In this document: in pieces, positions 32,666 to 42,587 of the stretch
Position numbering within the stretch: position 1 is the first letter of the stretch
Layout: each line of letters starts with the position of its first letter
NCBI RefSeq assembly: GCF_017086365.1
Contig: NZ_CP070969.1
Location: 2,480,001 to 2,544,000, forward strand
Source: Paenibacillus tianjinensis
GTDB lineage: Bacteria > Bacillota > Bacilli > Paenibacillales > Paenibacillaceae
Direction: 5' to 3'
DNA length: 64,000 nt
Notes under the pieces: generated by a model
Database searches by the model: none
What the model was told of the DNA's origin: nothing
Seen by the model: the letters and a program-made list of their open reading frames with translations, nothing else
Made by a program: the position numbers and the translations under genes

Positions 32666-35196
32666 TGGAAATAGCGAAGGTCATTGTCGATGTTCCTGTG
32701 CGCAGCACCGACCGGCCGTTCGATTATTTGATTCCTGATTCCCTGAAACTGTGGATAGAAGTCGGCAGCAGGGTAGCCGTTCCTTTCGGCCACCGGACGG
32801 TACAAGGTTTCGTAGTCTCACTTGAATCCGGAGAGACTGGCTCAGTCTCCAGTCTTAAGCCGATTCAGGAGGTCCTGGATCTCCTGCCTCCTTTGTCTCC
32901 CGAGCTGGTTGAGTTAGGCGACTGGATGAGTCAAAGATATGCCTGCAGACGTATCTCTGCCCTGCAGGCTATGCTTCCAACGGCTCTCAAGGGCAAAGCT
33001 GAACGTCTGATTTCTCTGGGGGAGGCTGCAGAAGAAGCAGCTAAGCCGGAGGATGAGCTGTTTCCGCTGTTTTTGGAGGATGACCAGGAGGAACGTACGA
33101 TCATTGATTTTGTCAGACGGGGCGGAGAGGTCTCCATGAAGCAGCTGACCCGGACTTTTCCGGAGGCGGCGGAGACAGTGAAGTTTATGCTGCGGCGGGG
33201 AGTGCTGACCGAAAGCCAGTCCATTAAGGATAAAATAGGCAAAAAGAAGCTGAAGGCGGTAGATTTGGCGATTGGTCTGGCTGCAGCCCGCGAATCGCTT
33301 GGCAGTTTCCCGGCGCGTTCTGCCCGGCAGAAGGAAGTTTTAGCTTTTTTGATCGAAATGGAGCAGATGCTGCCGATGCCGCTGAAAGACCTGCTGTCAG
33401 TGCTGCAGGTTACAGCCGGCACGGTAAAAGCTCTTGAAGATAAAGGTTTCATCGAAATCACTGAGATCGAGGTGTACCGCGACCCTTACCGGGGGCGTGA
33501 CTTCAAACCGAGTACACCGCTGCCTCTTACCCCTGAGCAGCAGACGGTATTCACAAGGATTGCCCATACGGTTGAAGAGCAGCAGCATGAAGTGTTTCTG
33601 CTGCACGGGGTTACCGGAAGCGGAAAAACGGAGATTTATCTGCAATGTATCCAGCGTGTAGTCGATCAAGGAAGACAGGCAGTCGTGCTCGTGCCGGAAA
33701 TTGCGCTTACTCCGCAGATGGTGGAACGGTTCAAAGGCCGGTTCGGCAGCGGTGTAGCGGTCATGCACAGCCGCCTGTCCGTAGGTGAACGTTATGATGA
33801 ATGGCGCAAGATCCGGGAGGGGAAAGCGAACGTTGCCGTCGGGGCGCGTTCGGCGGTATTTGCCCCCTTTTCCAATCTAGGTCTGATCATTATGGATGAA
33901 GAGCATGAATCCTCCTATAAACAGGAGGAGAATCCGAAATATCATGCCCGTGATGTCGCTGTTCGCCGTGCAGAGCAGGGTGGAGCAGCGGTTATTCTGG
34001 GATCAGCCACGCCTTCACTGGAGAGTTATCATGCGGCCAGATCACAAAGCGATATCCACTTCTCTCCAGTTCTGCTGGAGATGCCTACCCGTGCATTGGG
34101 CAATGAATTACCCAAAGTGCATGTAGTCGATATGCGTGATGAATTGAAGGAAGGCAACCGCTCGATGTTCAGCCGCAGGCTGCATACCGCACTGGAGAGC
34201 AGGCTCGAACGGGAAGAACAGACCGTGCTGCTGCTCAACCGCAGAGGTTTCTCCACCTTTGTGATGTGCCGGAGCTGCGGTTATGTGGCTACATGTCCGG
34301 AATGCGATATTTCATTGACGTATCACAGCCGAAGCGACAATTTGCGATGTCATTATTGTGGTCATGCCGAACCCTCACCGAAGGAATGTCCGGAATGCGG
34401 GAGTGAACACATCCGTTTCTTCGGGACAGGGACCCAGCGTGTAGAGGAAGAGCTGGGTAAGCTCTTTCCAGGCATTCGCGTCATCCGGATGGATGTAGAC
34501 ACCACGACAGAGAAGGGGTCGCATGAAAAGCTGCTGAACCAGTTCAGAGATAAGAAGGCTGATGTGCTGCTGGGAACACAAATGGTGGCAAAAGGTCTGG
34601 ATTTTCCGGATGTAACGCTTGTCGGCGTCATCACTGCGGATTCCGCACTGAATCTGCCGGATTTCCGCGCAGCAGAGAAGACGTTCCAGCTCCTTACACA
34701 GGTCGCAGGCCGGGCCGGAAGACATCAGCTACCCGGTGAGGTCGTAGTGCAGTCCTACACACCAGAGCATTATTCCATCATTCATGCCAGCGGACATGAC
34801 TATAATTCGTTTGTCCGGGAAGAACTGAAACACCGGAGAGATTTGCATTACCCGCCATATTGCCGTCTGATTCTTGTCACACTCTCACATGAGCAGCTTC
34901 CGCTGCTGCTGAAGATGGCGGAGAATTACGCACTTAATCTGCAGGGACGGGCAAGGCAGCTCCGCTGGTTCGGCAGTCTGGACAAGCTGTCCTCGGATGC
35001 GCTAGACCTGCTCGGCCCGGTTGCCTCACCTTTGCCCCGGCTGAAAGGCCGTTATCGCTTCCAGTGCATCGTGAAATGGCGGGGAGCTATCGATGCCATC
35101 GGACTGGCCCGCCAGGTAGCTGAAGAGCTGGAAGATTCAGTCCGTGACAATGGTCTGCAAATCAGTATCGATGTGGATCCGCAAATGTTGATGTAG
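32665..35196 (+). CDS. priA: primosomal protein N' (replication restart helicase PriA)
   Basis: This 843-residue helicase restarts stalled replication forks. The N-terminal fork-binding domain (KVIVDVPVRSTDRPFDYLIP) is followed by Walker A GVTGSGKTEIY near residue 315, the DEEH box near 411 and a zinc-binding insertion with four CxxC pairs between about 534 and 575 (RSCGYVATCPEC, RCHYCG, KECPECG). Motif VI is seen in QVAGRAGRH. ATG 32665 shares its A with the coaBC stop, so translation is likely coupled. It is slightly longer than B. subtilis PriA (805). Confidence 0.97.
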   Translation: MEIAKVIVDVPVRSTDRPFDYLIPDSLKLWIEVGSRVAVPFGHRTVQGFVVSLESGETGSVSSLKPIQEVLDLLPPLSPELVELGDWMSQRYACRRISALQAMLPTALKGKAERLISLGEAAEEAAKPEDELFPLFLEDDQEERTIIDFVRRGGEVSMKQLTRTFPEAAETVKFMLRRGVLTESQSIKDKIGKKKLKAVDLAIGLAAARESLGSFPARSARQKEVLAFLIEMEQMLPMPLKDLLSVLQVTAGTVKALEDKGFIEITEIEVYRDPYRGRDFKPSTPLPLTPEQQTVFTRIAHTVEEQQHEVFLLHGVTGSGKTEIYLQCIQRVVDQGRQAVVLVPEIALTPQMVERFKGRFGSGVAVMHSRLSVGERYDEWRKIREGKANVAVGARSAVFAPFSNLGLIIMDEEHESSYKQEENPKYHARDVAVRRAEQGGAAVILGSATPSLESYHAARSQSDIHFSPVLLEMPTRALGNELPKVHVVDMRDELKEGNRSMFSRRLHTALESRLEREEQTVLLLNRRGFSTFVMCRSCGYVATCPECDISLTYHSRSDNLRCHYCGHAEPSPKECPECGSEHIRFFGTGTQRVEEELGKLFPGIRVIRMDVDTTTEKGSHEKLLNQFRDKKADVLLGTQMVAKGLDFPDVTLVGVITADSALNLPDFRAAEKTFQLLTQVAGRAGRHQLPGEVVVQSYTPEHYSIIHASGHDYNSFVREELKHRRDLHYPPYCRLILVTLSHEQLPLLLKMAENYALNLQGRARQLRWFGSLDKLSSDALDLLGPVASPLPRLKGRYRFQCIVKWRGAIDAIGLARQVAEELEDSVRDNGLQISIDVDPQMLM

Positions 35197-35215
35197 ATTA
35201 CAGACATGATACAAT
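35188..35215 (+). promoter_or_regulatory. promoter for def-fmt-rsmB
   Basis: TTGATG (35188-35193), 16 bases, and an extended -10 TGaTACAAT (35207-35215), located at the end of priA and 43 bases before def. Confidence 0.55.
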
Positions 35216-35258
35216 GAAAGTACTATGAAATGTTCAGAACAAGGATGGTGTACGTGTA

Positions 35259-35744
35259 ATGGCAATCAGATTAATTGTAAAAGAACCGGATGAAGTGTTG
35301 CACAAGACAGCGAAAACAGTAACGAAAGTAACCGCCAACGTCCAGAAGCTGCTGGATGATATGGCAGATACGATGTATGATGCCGAGGGCGTTGGTCTTG
35401 CGGCACCACAGGTGGGAATTCTGAAACGGCTGATCGTCGTTGATGCTGACGAAGAGCATGGGCTGATCAAGCTGATTAATCCGGAGATCATCAGCACGGA
35501 GGGCGAGCAGTTCGGCCCGGAAGGCTGCCTAAGTATTCCCGGACTTAATGGTGATGTGCGCCGTGCGGAGACGGTCACCGTACGTGGACTTGACCGTGAA
35601 GGCAATGAGGTCACCATTACGGGCAGCGGACTTTTGGCACGGGCTTTCCAGCACGAGATCGATCATCTTAATGGAGTCCTCTTTACGGACATTGCCGAGA
35701 AGGTTTATGAGTACAAAGCTGAACACAGCGAAGCCGGGGAGTGA
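35259..35744 (+). CDS. def: peptide deformylase
   Basis: This 161-residue metallo-enzyme removes the formyl group from new proteins. All three motifs are present: GVGLAAPQ (about 44-51), EGCLSIPG (about 88-95, metal-binding Cys) and QHEIDHLNG (about 131-139, two metal-binding His and the catalytic Glu). It is paired with fmt, six bases downstream, which performs the opposite reaction on initiator tRNA. AAGGATGG upstream of ATG 35259 is a moderate ribosome site. Confidence 0.97.
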   Translation: MAIRLIVKEPDEVLHKTAKTVTKVTANVQKLLDDMADTMYDAEGVGLAAPQVGILKRLIVVDADEEHGLIKLINPEIISTEGEQFGPEGCLSIPGLNGDVRRAETVTVRGLDREGNEVTITGSGLLARAFQHEIDHLNGVLFTDIAEKVYEYKAEHSEAGE

Positions 35745-35749
35745 ATGAA

Positions 35750-36688
35750 ATGAAGATAGTGTTCATGGGAACACCGGCATTTGCCGTGCCTTCATTGAAG
35801 ATGCTCGTGGAGGAAGGCTATGACGTGGTAGCTGTTATCACCCAGCCTGACCGGCCGCAGGGCCGCAAGAAGACGCTAATGCCTACTCCGGTAAAGGAGG
35901 CTGCACTGTCTCTGGGGCTGCCAGTGCTGCAGCCGGAACGGCTGCGCCGTCCCGAGGCAGTAGCCGAGCTTGCTGCCTTTGAACCGGATCTGATTGTTAC
36001 GGCCGCATACGGGCAAATTCTACCTAAAAGCGTACTTGATCTGCCTAAAAATGGCTGCGTCAATGTTCATGGTTCACTGCTTCCGAAATACCGCGGCGGA
36101 GCGCCTATTCAGCGCTGCATTATTAACGGGGAGAGCGTAACTGGCGTAACGCTGATGTATATGGCGGAAGGTCTGGATACCGGTGACATGATATCCCGCG
36201 TTGAGGTACGGATTGAAGATGAAGATACTGCTGGTGATCTGTTTGAAAAGCTGAGTCTTGCCGGTCGTGATCTGCTGAAGACTGAGATGCCTCGTCTGGC
36301 AAAGGGACGGGTAGAGGCAGCGAAACAAAATGACAGTGAAGCAACCTATGCGCCGAACCTCAGCCGCGATGATGAGCGGATTGACTGGAATGCGGGCTCA
36401 CGTGAAATCTACAACCGTATCCGGGGGCTGGTGCCGTTCTCCGGCGCATTCACCCTCTGGAATGGTGAGACCTTTAAGGTATGGGCAGCGGCTAAACCTT
36501 CCGCAGGCATTAGCGCTGCGGTCAAAACGCCCGGTACAGTACTGGCGGTTAACGAGCGCGGTGTAGAGGTGAGCACCGGTGACGGATCACTGCTGCTGAC
36601 CTCTGTGCAGCCGGCCGGCAAAAAAGCGATGAGCGCCGGCGACTTCAGCCGCGGTGCGGCAATGAGTCCAGGGACGGTGCTGGGTTGA
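35750..36688 (+). CDS. fmt: methionyl-tRNA formyltransferase
   Basis: This 312-residue enzyme formylates Met-tRNAi using 10-formyl-tetrahydrofolate. The N-terminal MKIVFMGTPAFAVPSL and the signature VHGSLLPKYRGGAPIQ (about residue 106) are typical, and the C-terminal OB-like domain binds tRNA. ATG 35750 has GGGGAG at 35737-35742; the in-frame GTG 35741 lies within that site. The gene overlaps the TTG start of rsmB by four bases, so def-fmt-rsmB is one operon. Confidence 0.97.
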   Translation: MKIVFMGTPAFAVPSLKMLVEEGYDVVAVITQPDRPQGRKKTLMPTPVKEAALSLGLPVLQPERLRRPEAVAELAAFEPDLIVTAAYGQILPKSVLDLPKNGCVNVHGSLLPKYRGGAPIQRCIINGESVTGVTLMYMAEGLDTGDMISRVEVRIEDEDTAGDLFEKLSLAGRDLLKTEMPRLAKGRVEAAKQNDSEATYAPNLSRDDERIDWNAGSREIYNRIRGLVPFSGAFTLWNGETFKVWAAAKPSAGISAAVKTPGTVLAVNERGVEVSTGDGSLLLTSVQPAGKKAMSAGDFSRGAAMSPGTVLG

Positions 36689-38184
36689 GCGCGGGCGGCA
36701 ATCACGGTGCGGGCCGTAGCGGGCAGCGTCCTCACAATAAGAGCGGAGCTCCAAAAGCTGCGGGCAGTACAGCGTCTGGGGGAACCGGAGCTAAAAAGGG
36801 AGGAAATGATATCCGCAAGAGTGGCAAGCAGGCGGCGGGTTCTGCCCGTGAGGTTGCGCTCGATGTTCTCGTGCGGGTCGAGCAGGAAGGGGCTTACAGC
36901 AATCTCCTGCTGAACAGCAGTTTGCAGAAGTCTGCGCTTAGCCGTGAAGATTCAGGGCTGGTAACGGAACTTGTATACGGCACAATTTCCCGGATGCTAA
37001 CCCTTGATCACGTCCTGGGAGATTTCGTGAGCAAGGGTATCACGAAGCTGCAGCCTTGGGTACGCAATCTGCTGCGCCTTAGCTTGTATCAGATTATGTA
37101 TCTGGACCGGATTCCTTCCCATGCGGCTGTTAATGAGGCGGTCAATATCGCTAAGAAGCGCGGACACCAGGGCATATCAGGCATGGTTAACGGCGTACTC
37201 CGCAGTGTACTGCGTGCAGGGGAGCTTCCGGTACTTGGCAAGAATATCAGTGAGGCAGAGAGAATTTCCATTCTTCATTCTCATCCGCTCTGGATGGTAG
37301 AGCGCTGGAGTGCAGAATATGGGATCGAGACGGCAGAGGCTATGTGCGCTGCTAACAACGAACCCCCGGCAGTCAGTGTTCGTGTGAACACAACGATGAT
37401 CAGCCGTGACGGTCTGCTGGCGCAAATGCAGGATTCAGGATTGGATGCTGCTGCCTCCAAAGTAAGCCCGTATGGTATCGTGGTTAAAGGGGGCGGCAAT
37501 CTGGCCCTGTCTGCCTGGTACAAGGACGGATATCTGTCTGTGCAGGACGAGAGCTCCATGCTGGTCGCCGAAGCTGTAGAACCTGAGCCGGGAATGAGGG
37601 TGCTTGACTGCTGTGCAGCTCCCGGCGGTAAAAGCGCGCACATGGGTGAACTGATGAAGGATGAAGGATATATTTATGCGAATGATCTGCATGCCCACAA
37701 AGCCAAACTGATCTCCGACCAGGCGGAACGCCTGGGGCTGGACTGCATCACTACAGGCAGCAGTGACGCTCTTGAACTTGCAGCAGCGCTGCCGCCTGAA
37801 TCCTTTGACCGGATTCTGCTGGATGCGCCCTGCTCCGGTCTTGGGGTTATCCGCCGCAAGCCTGATCTTAAATGGCGCAAGCAGCCTGATGACGTAGCCA
37901 GCGTAAGTGCTCTGCAGGGAGAGCTGCTGCAGTCGGTGTCCCGGCTGCTGAAGCCGGGCGGCGTGCTGGTGTACAGTACCTGCACGACTGAACAGGCTGA
38001 GAACAGCGGCATTGTCGCTGAGTTTTTAGAGCAGAACCCCGACTTCGCTCCGGTGAGCTTTGACTCTCCTGTCTGGGAGCGTCTTGGTGATACGGCGCTG
38101 GCCGCAGGTCAGGGAATCCAGCTGCTGCCGCAGCATTTTGGAAGCGACGGATTTTATATTGCCCGGCTCCGGCGACTCTTGTAA
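36685..38184 (+). CDS. rsmB: 16S rRNA m5C967 methyltransferase RsmB
   Basis: This 499-residue protein has an NusB-like RNA-binding domain (about 55-180) and a SAM methyltransferase domain (about 280-495) with DCCAAPGGKS near 308, the PCSG cysteine near 381 and the TCTT cysteine near 432; these are the two-cysteine set of m5C enzymes. TTG 36685 overlaps the fmt stop, and no other in-frame start occurs before the NusB domain. This makes an N-terminal extension of about 50 residues rich in Gly, Ser, Ala and Lys, absent from the B. subtilis enzyme (447). Confidence 0.93.
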   Translation: MSAGGNHGAGRSGQRPHNKSGAPKAAGSTASGGTGAKKGGNDIRKSGKQAAGSAREVALDVLVRVEQEGAYSNLLLNSSLQKSALSREDSGLVTELVYGTISRMLTLDHVLGDFVSKGITKLQPWVRNLLRLSLYQIMYLDRIPSHAAVNEAVNIAKKRGHQGISGMVNGVLRSVLRAGELPVLGKNISEAERISILHSHPLWMVERWSAEYGIETAEAMCAANNEPPAVSVRVNTTMISRDGLLAQMQDSGLDAAASKVSPYGIVVKGGGNLALSAWYKDGYLSVQDESSMLVAEAVEPEPGMRVLDCCAAPGGKSAHMGELMKDEGYIYANDLHAHKAKLISDQAERLGLDCITTGSSDALELAAALPPESFDRILLDAPCSGLGVIRRKPDLKWRKQPDDVASVSALQGELLQSVSRLLKPGGVLVYSTCTTEQAENSGIVAEFLEQNPDFAPVSFDSPVWERLGDTALAAGQGIQLLPQHFGSDGFYIARLRRLL

Positions 38185-38211
38185 AATAGTAAACCGGCAG
38201 GGGAATTACAG

Positions 38212-38254
38212 AAGTCCCGCCCGCAGATTTTGGTGCGCGGCGGGCTTTTCTTTT
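38212..38254 (+). terminator. terminator after rsmB
   Basis: AAG, CCCGCC and CGC on the left pair with GCG, GGCGGG and CTT on the right, with single-base bulges, followed by TTTTCTTTT. Confidence 0.8.
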
Positions 38255-38280
38255 ACCGTCTCTGATATTTGTGTTAAAAT
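38252..38280 (+). promoter_or_regulatory. promoter for rlmN and following genes
   Basis: TTTACC (38252-38257), 17 bases, and extended -10 TGtTAAAAT (38272-38280). The leader to rlmN is about 150 bases and holds the small hairpins ATCC-gtta-GGAT and CGTCCTT-TT-AAGGACG. Confidence 0.5.
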
Positions 38281-38433
38281 AGGAAGAATGAGAAATAATA
38301 CGCATATCCGTTAGGATAATCGTCATATCGTCCTTTTAAGGACGGTATTCGTTTTGTGCTGATACAGAAGCTGGTCCGCAGTCGTCCCGACCCATTGATT
38401 TTATACTTTATGAAAGAACAGGTGCTAAATATA

Positions 38434-39474
38434 ATGAAACCTTTAATATATGATTTCTCTTTGGAAGAGTTGCAGCAGTGGGCCAAAGATAACGGAGAGC
38501 CTGCTTTCCGCGGCGGCCAGATTTTCGACTGGCTGTACGTGAAACGCGTCAATGACTTTGAGTCCATGAGTAACCTGTCCAAGGCGCTCCGCGCCAAGCT
38601 GACGGAGCAGTTCAGCATTAATGCATTGACTGAGATTACAAAACTGGAGTCTAAGGACGGAACCGTTAAATTCCTGTTCGGTCTGCATGATGATCATGCG
38701 ATCGAGACAGTTATTATGAAACACAATTATGGAAACAGCGTATGTGTTACGACACAGGTAGGGTGCCGGATTGGCTGTACATTTTGTGCCTCTACACTGG
38801 GCGGACTAAAGCGCGACCTTACAGCCGGCGAGATCGTTGCCCAGGTTGTCCGTTCCCAGCAGATTCTGGATGCACGCGGTGAACGCGTCAGCAGTATCGT
38901 AATTATGGGTACGGGAGAGCCGTTTGAGAATTATGACGCCACGATGCGGTTCCTGCGTTTGATGATTCATGAGAAGGGACTCAATATCGGCCAGCGTCAT
39001 ATCACAGTATCTACAAGCGGAATTGTGCCGAACATCTACAAATTTGCTGAGGAAGACACACAAATCAATCTGGCGATTTCGATTCATGCACCCAATGATG
39101 CGTTGCGCTCCAAGCTGATGCCGGTCAACCGGCGTTACCCGTTCGATGATGTAATTGAGTCCTTGCGTTATTATCAGGCCAAGACAGGCCGCCGGATCAG
39201 CTTCGAATATGCGCTGATTGGCGGAGTCAATGACCAGCCGGAGCATGCGAAAGAACTGGCCGGTGTGCTCAAGACCATGCTGTGCCATGTCAACCTGATT
39301 CCGGTCAATCATGTACCGGAGCGCAAATATGTGCGGACTTCCCGCAATGATATTTTTGAATTTCAGCGTATTCTGGCCGACCAGGGTGTGAATGTAACGA
39401 TCCGCCGTGAGCAGGGCCATGATATTGCGGCCGCATGCGGACAGCTGCGCGCCAAACATATGGAGTTGGGGTGA
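38434..39474 (+). CDS. rlmN: dual-specificity rRNA/tRNA A-methyltransferase RlmN
   Basis: This 346-residue radical-SAM enzyme makes m2A2503 in 23S rRNA and m2A37 in some tRNAs. The cluster motif CRIGCTFC (CxxxCxxC) is near residues 111-118 and the methyl-carrying cysteine lies late in AAACGQLR near 334. ATG 38434 has AGGTG nine bases upstream and begins MKPLIYDFS, which is family-like; an in-frame ATG at 38410 lacks a site. Six bases separate it from prpC, so rlmN-prpC-prkC-rsgA-rpe is likely one operon, as in B. subtilis. Confidence 0.96.
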   Translation: MKPLIYDFSLEELQQWAKDNGEPAFRGGQIFDWLYVKRVNDFESMSNLSKALRAKLTEQFSINALTEITKLESKDGTVKFLFGLHDDHAIETVIMKHNYGNSVCVTTQVGCRIGCTFCASTLGGLKRDLTAGEIVAQVVRSQQILDARGERVSSIVIMGTGEPFENYDATMRFLRLMIHEKGLNIGQRHITVSTSGIVPNIYKFAEEDTQINLAISIHAPNDALRSKLMPVNRRYPFDDVIESLRYYQAKTGRRISFEYALIGGVNDQPEHAKELAGVLKTMLCHVNLIPVNHVPERKYVRTSRNDIFEFQRILADQGVNVTIRREQGHDIAAACGQLRAKHMELG

Positions 39475-39480
39475 GGATAT

Positions 39481-40257
39481 TTGATCAGAACAGTTCATGC
39501 CAGCGACGTTGGCCGGGTACGTACCGTCAATGAGGATTCGGTCTGGATCGGCACAACACGTCACGGTTATACCCTCGGCATTATTGCCGATGGAATGGGT
39601 GGACATTTAGCAGGAGACACTGCGAGCAAGCTCGCGCTGGAGACCATGCGCAGCACACTCGACGGGCTGCCGCCGGATCTTCCGGAGGAAGAGCTTAGAG
39701 AAGCGCTGTCGGCTGCCATAATGGAGGCCAACCGCACAGTCTTTACCGAGGCTTCGCGCGACGAAAAGTACCATAACATGGGTACGACAGTGGTTGCTGT
39801 TCTACTTCAAGGGCCGGCAGGATATATTGGCCATATCGGAGACAGCAGAGCCTATCTTGTTAAAGACGGTGCCGCAATTCAATTAACCGAGGATCATACG
39901 CTGGTCAATGAGCTGTTCAAAAACGGCCAGATCAGCCAGGAGGAGCTTGGCAATCATCCGCGCCGCAATGTACTGACTAGAGCGCTGGGGACGGATGCCG
40001 AGGTTAAGGCTGATTTGGCTCCCGTAAGCTTGTCCCTGGGGGAACTTCTGCTGCTGTGCAGTGACGGTCTGAGCAATTTCGTCAGCCAGGAGCATCTGGG
40101 CAAGGTTGCCGGAATTCATGAAATACCGTTAGAGGAAAGAGCGGATCGATTACTTCAACTGGCACTATTAGCCGGTGGCGGCGACAACATCAGCGTCGCT
40201 ATGTTAGAACATCAAGGAGAGGCCGCTGTGCCCGAGACAAAGGAGTGGAATAGATGA
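39481..40257 (+). CDS. prpC: PP2C-type Ser/Thr phosphatase PrpC
   Basis: This 258-residue metal-dependent phosphatase shows the PPM/PP2C motifs: VRTVNEDSV, IIADGMGGHLAGD, GHIGDSRAYL, CSDGLSNFV and GGGDNISVA. It reverses phosphorylation by PrkC on proteins such as elongation factors and the GTPase RsgA. TTG 39481 has GGGGTGAGGA at 39471-39480. Its stop overlaps the prkC start in ATGA, which couples phosphatase and kinase translation. Confidence 0.96.
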   Translation: MIRTVHASDVGRVRTVNEDSVWIGTTRHGYTLGIIADGMGGHLAGDTASKLALETMRSTLDGLPPDLPEEELREALSAAIMEANRTVFTEASRDEKYHNMGTTVVAVLLQGPAGYIGHIGDSRAYLVKDGAAIQLTEDHTLVNELFKNGQISQEELGNHPRRNVLTRALGTDAEVKADLAPVSLSLGELLLLCSDGLSNFVSQEHLGKVAGIHEIPLEERADRLLQLALLAGGGDNISVAMLEHQGEAAVPETKEWNR

Positions 40258-42455
40258 TCGGTCACGAATTGGGCGGCCGTTACCAAGTCATCGAACGGAT
40301 CGGGGGAGGTGGCATGGCGCTTGTCTACAGAGCCCATGACATTTTGCTTAACCGGAACGTCGCCATTAAAGTATTAAGAAATCAGTTTGTACATGACGAG
40401 GAGTTCATCCGCCGCTTCCGGCGTGAGGCACAATCGGCTGCTTCCTTATCGCATCCGAATGTAGTCAGTATCTACGATGTAGGTCAGGAAGAGGATGTCC
40501 ATTACATCGTGATGGAGTATGTTGAAGGTAAGAACCTGAATGAAATTATTAAAGAACGGGCGCCGCTTCAGGTAGATGAATCTATCCGGATTGCTTCCCA
40601 GATTTGCGATGCGCTTGATCATGCCCATCAGAATCAGATTATTCACCGTGATATTAAACCTCATAACATCCTGATTGGACGCAACGGCCGTGTTAAAGTA
40701 ACGGATTTCGGTATAGCCCGTGCAGTTACTTCTACCACAATTACCCAGACTGGTTCTGTAATTGGTTCTGTGCATTATTTTTCACCGGAGCATGCCAAAG
40801 GTGTGATGACCGGAGAAAAGTCCGATTTGTATTCGCTCGGAATAGTACTCTACCAGATGTTAACCGGTGTGCTGCCTTTTTTGGGTGAAAGCCCGATCAG
40901 CGTAGCGCTTAAGCATCTGCAGGAGGAATTTGAAGAGCCTCGGCTGCTGAATCCGCTGATTCCGCAAAGCGTGGAGAATGTGATCCTGCGTTCCATGCGC
41001 AAAAATCCGGATGAGCGGTATCAGTCTGCTAAGGAGATGCTTCAGGATCTGGAGACCTGCCTGCTGCCTGAACGGCGCAGCGAAGCCAAGGCCTTGTTCC
41101 ATGATGAGGATGATGAAGACCGGACAAGGATTATCCCGGCGATCAAACCGATTCAGCGTGGTCTGGGCAGCCGCAGCGGCGGGGGTGAAGAGCGGATGCG
41201 CCGTATGGATGAGGAGGAAGACGTTCCGCCTGCACTGAACAGCAAGAAAAAATGGGGGCGTCCGGCATTATGGATAGGTCTTACCCTGCTTTTATTGCTG
41301 GCCATGGGCAGTGTGGTCTGGTATGTGAACTCCAAGCTGGTGGTTGCCGAAGTCACTGTTCCGGATGTAACTAACCAAACTCTGGAAAAGGCTACCGCAA
41401 TGCTGGATGAGGTTGGGCTGATCGTGGAGGATCCGGTTGTAGAGCAATACAACCCGAACTTTGACGAGAATGTCGTCTGGGAGCAGAATAAAAAGAAAGG
41501 CACTGTGGTAAAAGAAGGAACGCATGTTGTTCTAACAGTGAGCACTGCAAAGCCTACTTCAAATGTGCCTTCATTGTCCGGCAAAACCTATGATGATGCT
41601 GTAAAAGCTTTAATGGCGGAAGGTGTGGAACAAAGCCGCATCAGCCCGGATCCGCGATTTAGCGAAGATTTCCCTGAAGGACAGGTAATCGGCACTGAAC
41701 CGGCGGAAGGCAGCGAATATGATCCGGAGACAGCTACAATTAAGGTCATTGTCAGTAAAGGTGAAGAAAGCAAGCCGATGCCTGACCTGACAGGCAAAAC
41801 CCAGGATGAAGCCAAGGCAATATTGGAGGGCTTGGGACTGGTGCTGGATGAGGTCAGTGAAGATACCAGCTACTCCGTCGATAAAGGGAAAATCACGAAG
41901 CAATGGCCTTATGAGAAAGACGATATGGTATCTCCCGGAGATAAGATCTCCATCTCCCTGAGCACAGGATTCCCGCCGGAAGCGTTGAATTATACTTTCA
42001 ATGTGCCGGTAGCACCTTCAAGCGACGGGAAGAAAACTAAAATTCGTATCGTGTATTCCGATGCCCGCAACGATGGGGAGCCTCAGGAGTGGGGGACGCG
42101 TACGATAGCGAAGACCCAGGTATTGTCTGTGAATCTGGTTCTGGCTCCGAATAAAGACGGGGCGGTTTCGATCTACCAGGACGGGGAATACATCGAGGCT
42201 TATGAGATCCGCTATTCCGATGCCAAGAACGGCACGGTGCAGCAGCCTGAACCTCCGGCGACACAGACACCGGAGCCTACCGTAGCACCTACCGAGACAC
42301 CGGCAGAACCTACGGTAGAGCCTGAGATCCTGCCACCGGGTTCTGAAGAAGGCGGTAATGCAGGCGGTACCAACCAAACCGGTTATATCGTGGACAACGC
42401 CTCAGAAGGTCAAAGTAATAAAAAAGGTAAAGATAAGGACAATAAAAAGAATTAA
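40254..42455 (+). CDS. prkC: PASTA-domain Ser/Thr protein kinase PrkC
   Basis: This 733-residue membrane kinase senses peptidoglycan fragments and, in Bacillus, triggers spore germination and growth control. The Hanks kinase domain (about 1-270) has VAIKVL near 39, HRDIKPHN near 131 and DFGIA. One membrane helix follows at about 337-360, then three PASTA repeats (about 367-575). A further outside domain (about 577-660) and a Pro/Thr/Glu-rich tail ending in a lysine/asparagine/aspartate cluster complete it. B. subtilis PrkC (648) lacks the long tail, which may span or contact the wall. Confidence 0.96.
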   Translation: MIGHELGGRYQVIERIGGGGMALVYRAHDILLNRNVAIKVLRNQFVHDEEFIRRFRREAQSAASLSHPNVVSIYDVGQEEDVHYIVMEYVEGKNLNEIIKERAPLQVDESIRIASQICDALDHAHQNQIIHRDIKPHNILIGRNGRVKVTDFGIARAVTSTTITQTGSVIGSVHYFSPEHAKGVMTGEKSDLYSLGIVLYQMLTGVLPFLGESPISVALKHLQEEFEEPRLLNPLIPQSVENVILRSMRKNPDERYQSAKEMLQDLETCLLPERRSEAKALFHDEDDEDRTRIIPAIKPIQRGLGSRSGGGEERMRRMDEEEDVPPALNSKKKWGRPALWIGLTLLLLLAMGSVVWYVNSKLVVAEVTVPDVTNQTLEKATAMLDEVGLIVEDPVVEQYNPNFDENVVWEQNKKKGTVVKEGTHVVLTVSTAKPTSNVPSLSGKTYDDAVKALMAEGVEQSRISPDPRFSEDFPEGQVIGTEPAEGSEYDPETATIKVIVSKGEESKPMPDLTGKTQDEAKAILEGLGLVLDEVSEDTSYSVDKGKITKQWPYEKDDMVSPGDKISISLSTGFPPEALNYTFNVPVAPSSDGKKTKIRIVYSDARNDGEPQEWGTRTIAKTQVLSVNLVLAPNKDGAVSIYQDGEYIEAYEIRYSDAKNGTVQQPEPPATQTPEPTVAPTETPAEPTVEPEILPPGSEEGGNAGGTNQTGYIVDNASEGQSNKKGKDKDNKKN

Positions 42456-42521
42456 AGCAAGAACCAATAAAGAGAAAAGCTGCAGCTGTTCCAGTTCATT
42501 AGCGGTAAGGCTGCGGCAGCG

Positions 42522-42555
42522 AAATGACCCGGGGTGTTTTTAGCTTGGGTCATTT
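42522..42555 (+). other. 9-pair inverted repeat before rsgA
   Basis: AAATGACCC (42522-42530) pairs perfectly with GGGTCATTT (42547-42555). The T-run lies in the loop (42536-42541), not after the stem, so it is not a standard terminator. It ends 10 bases before the rsgA ribosome site. Confidence 0.5.
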
Positions 42556-42587
42556 GCGCAAAATCAGGAGAGGAAGGCTCATTATGT

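Noticed and set aside
42522..42555. Terminator between prkC and rsgA
   Set aside because: The stem is perfect, but its T-run is in the loop and none follows the stem; kept as an unexplained inverted repeat.
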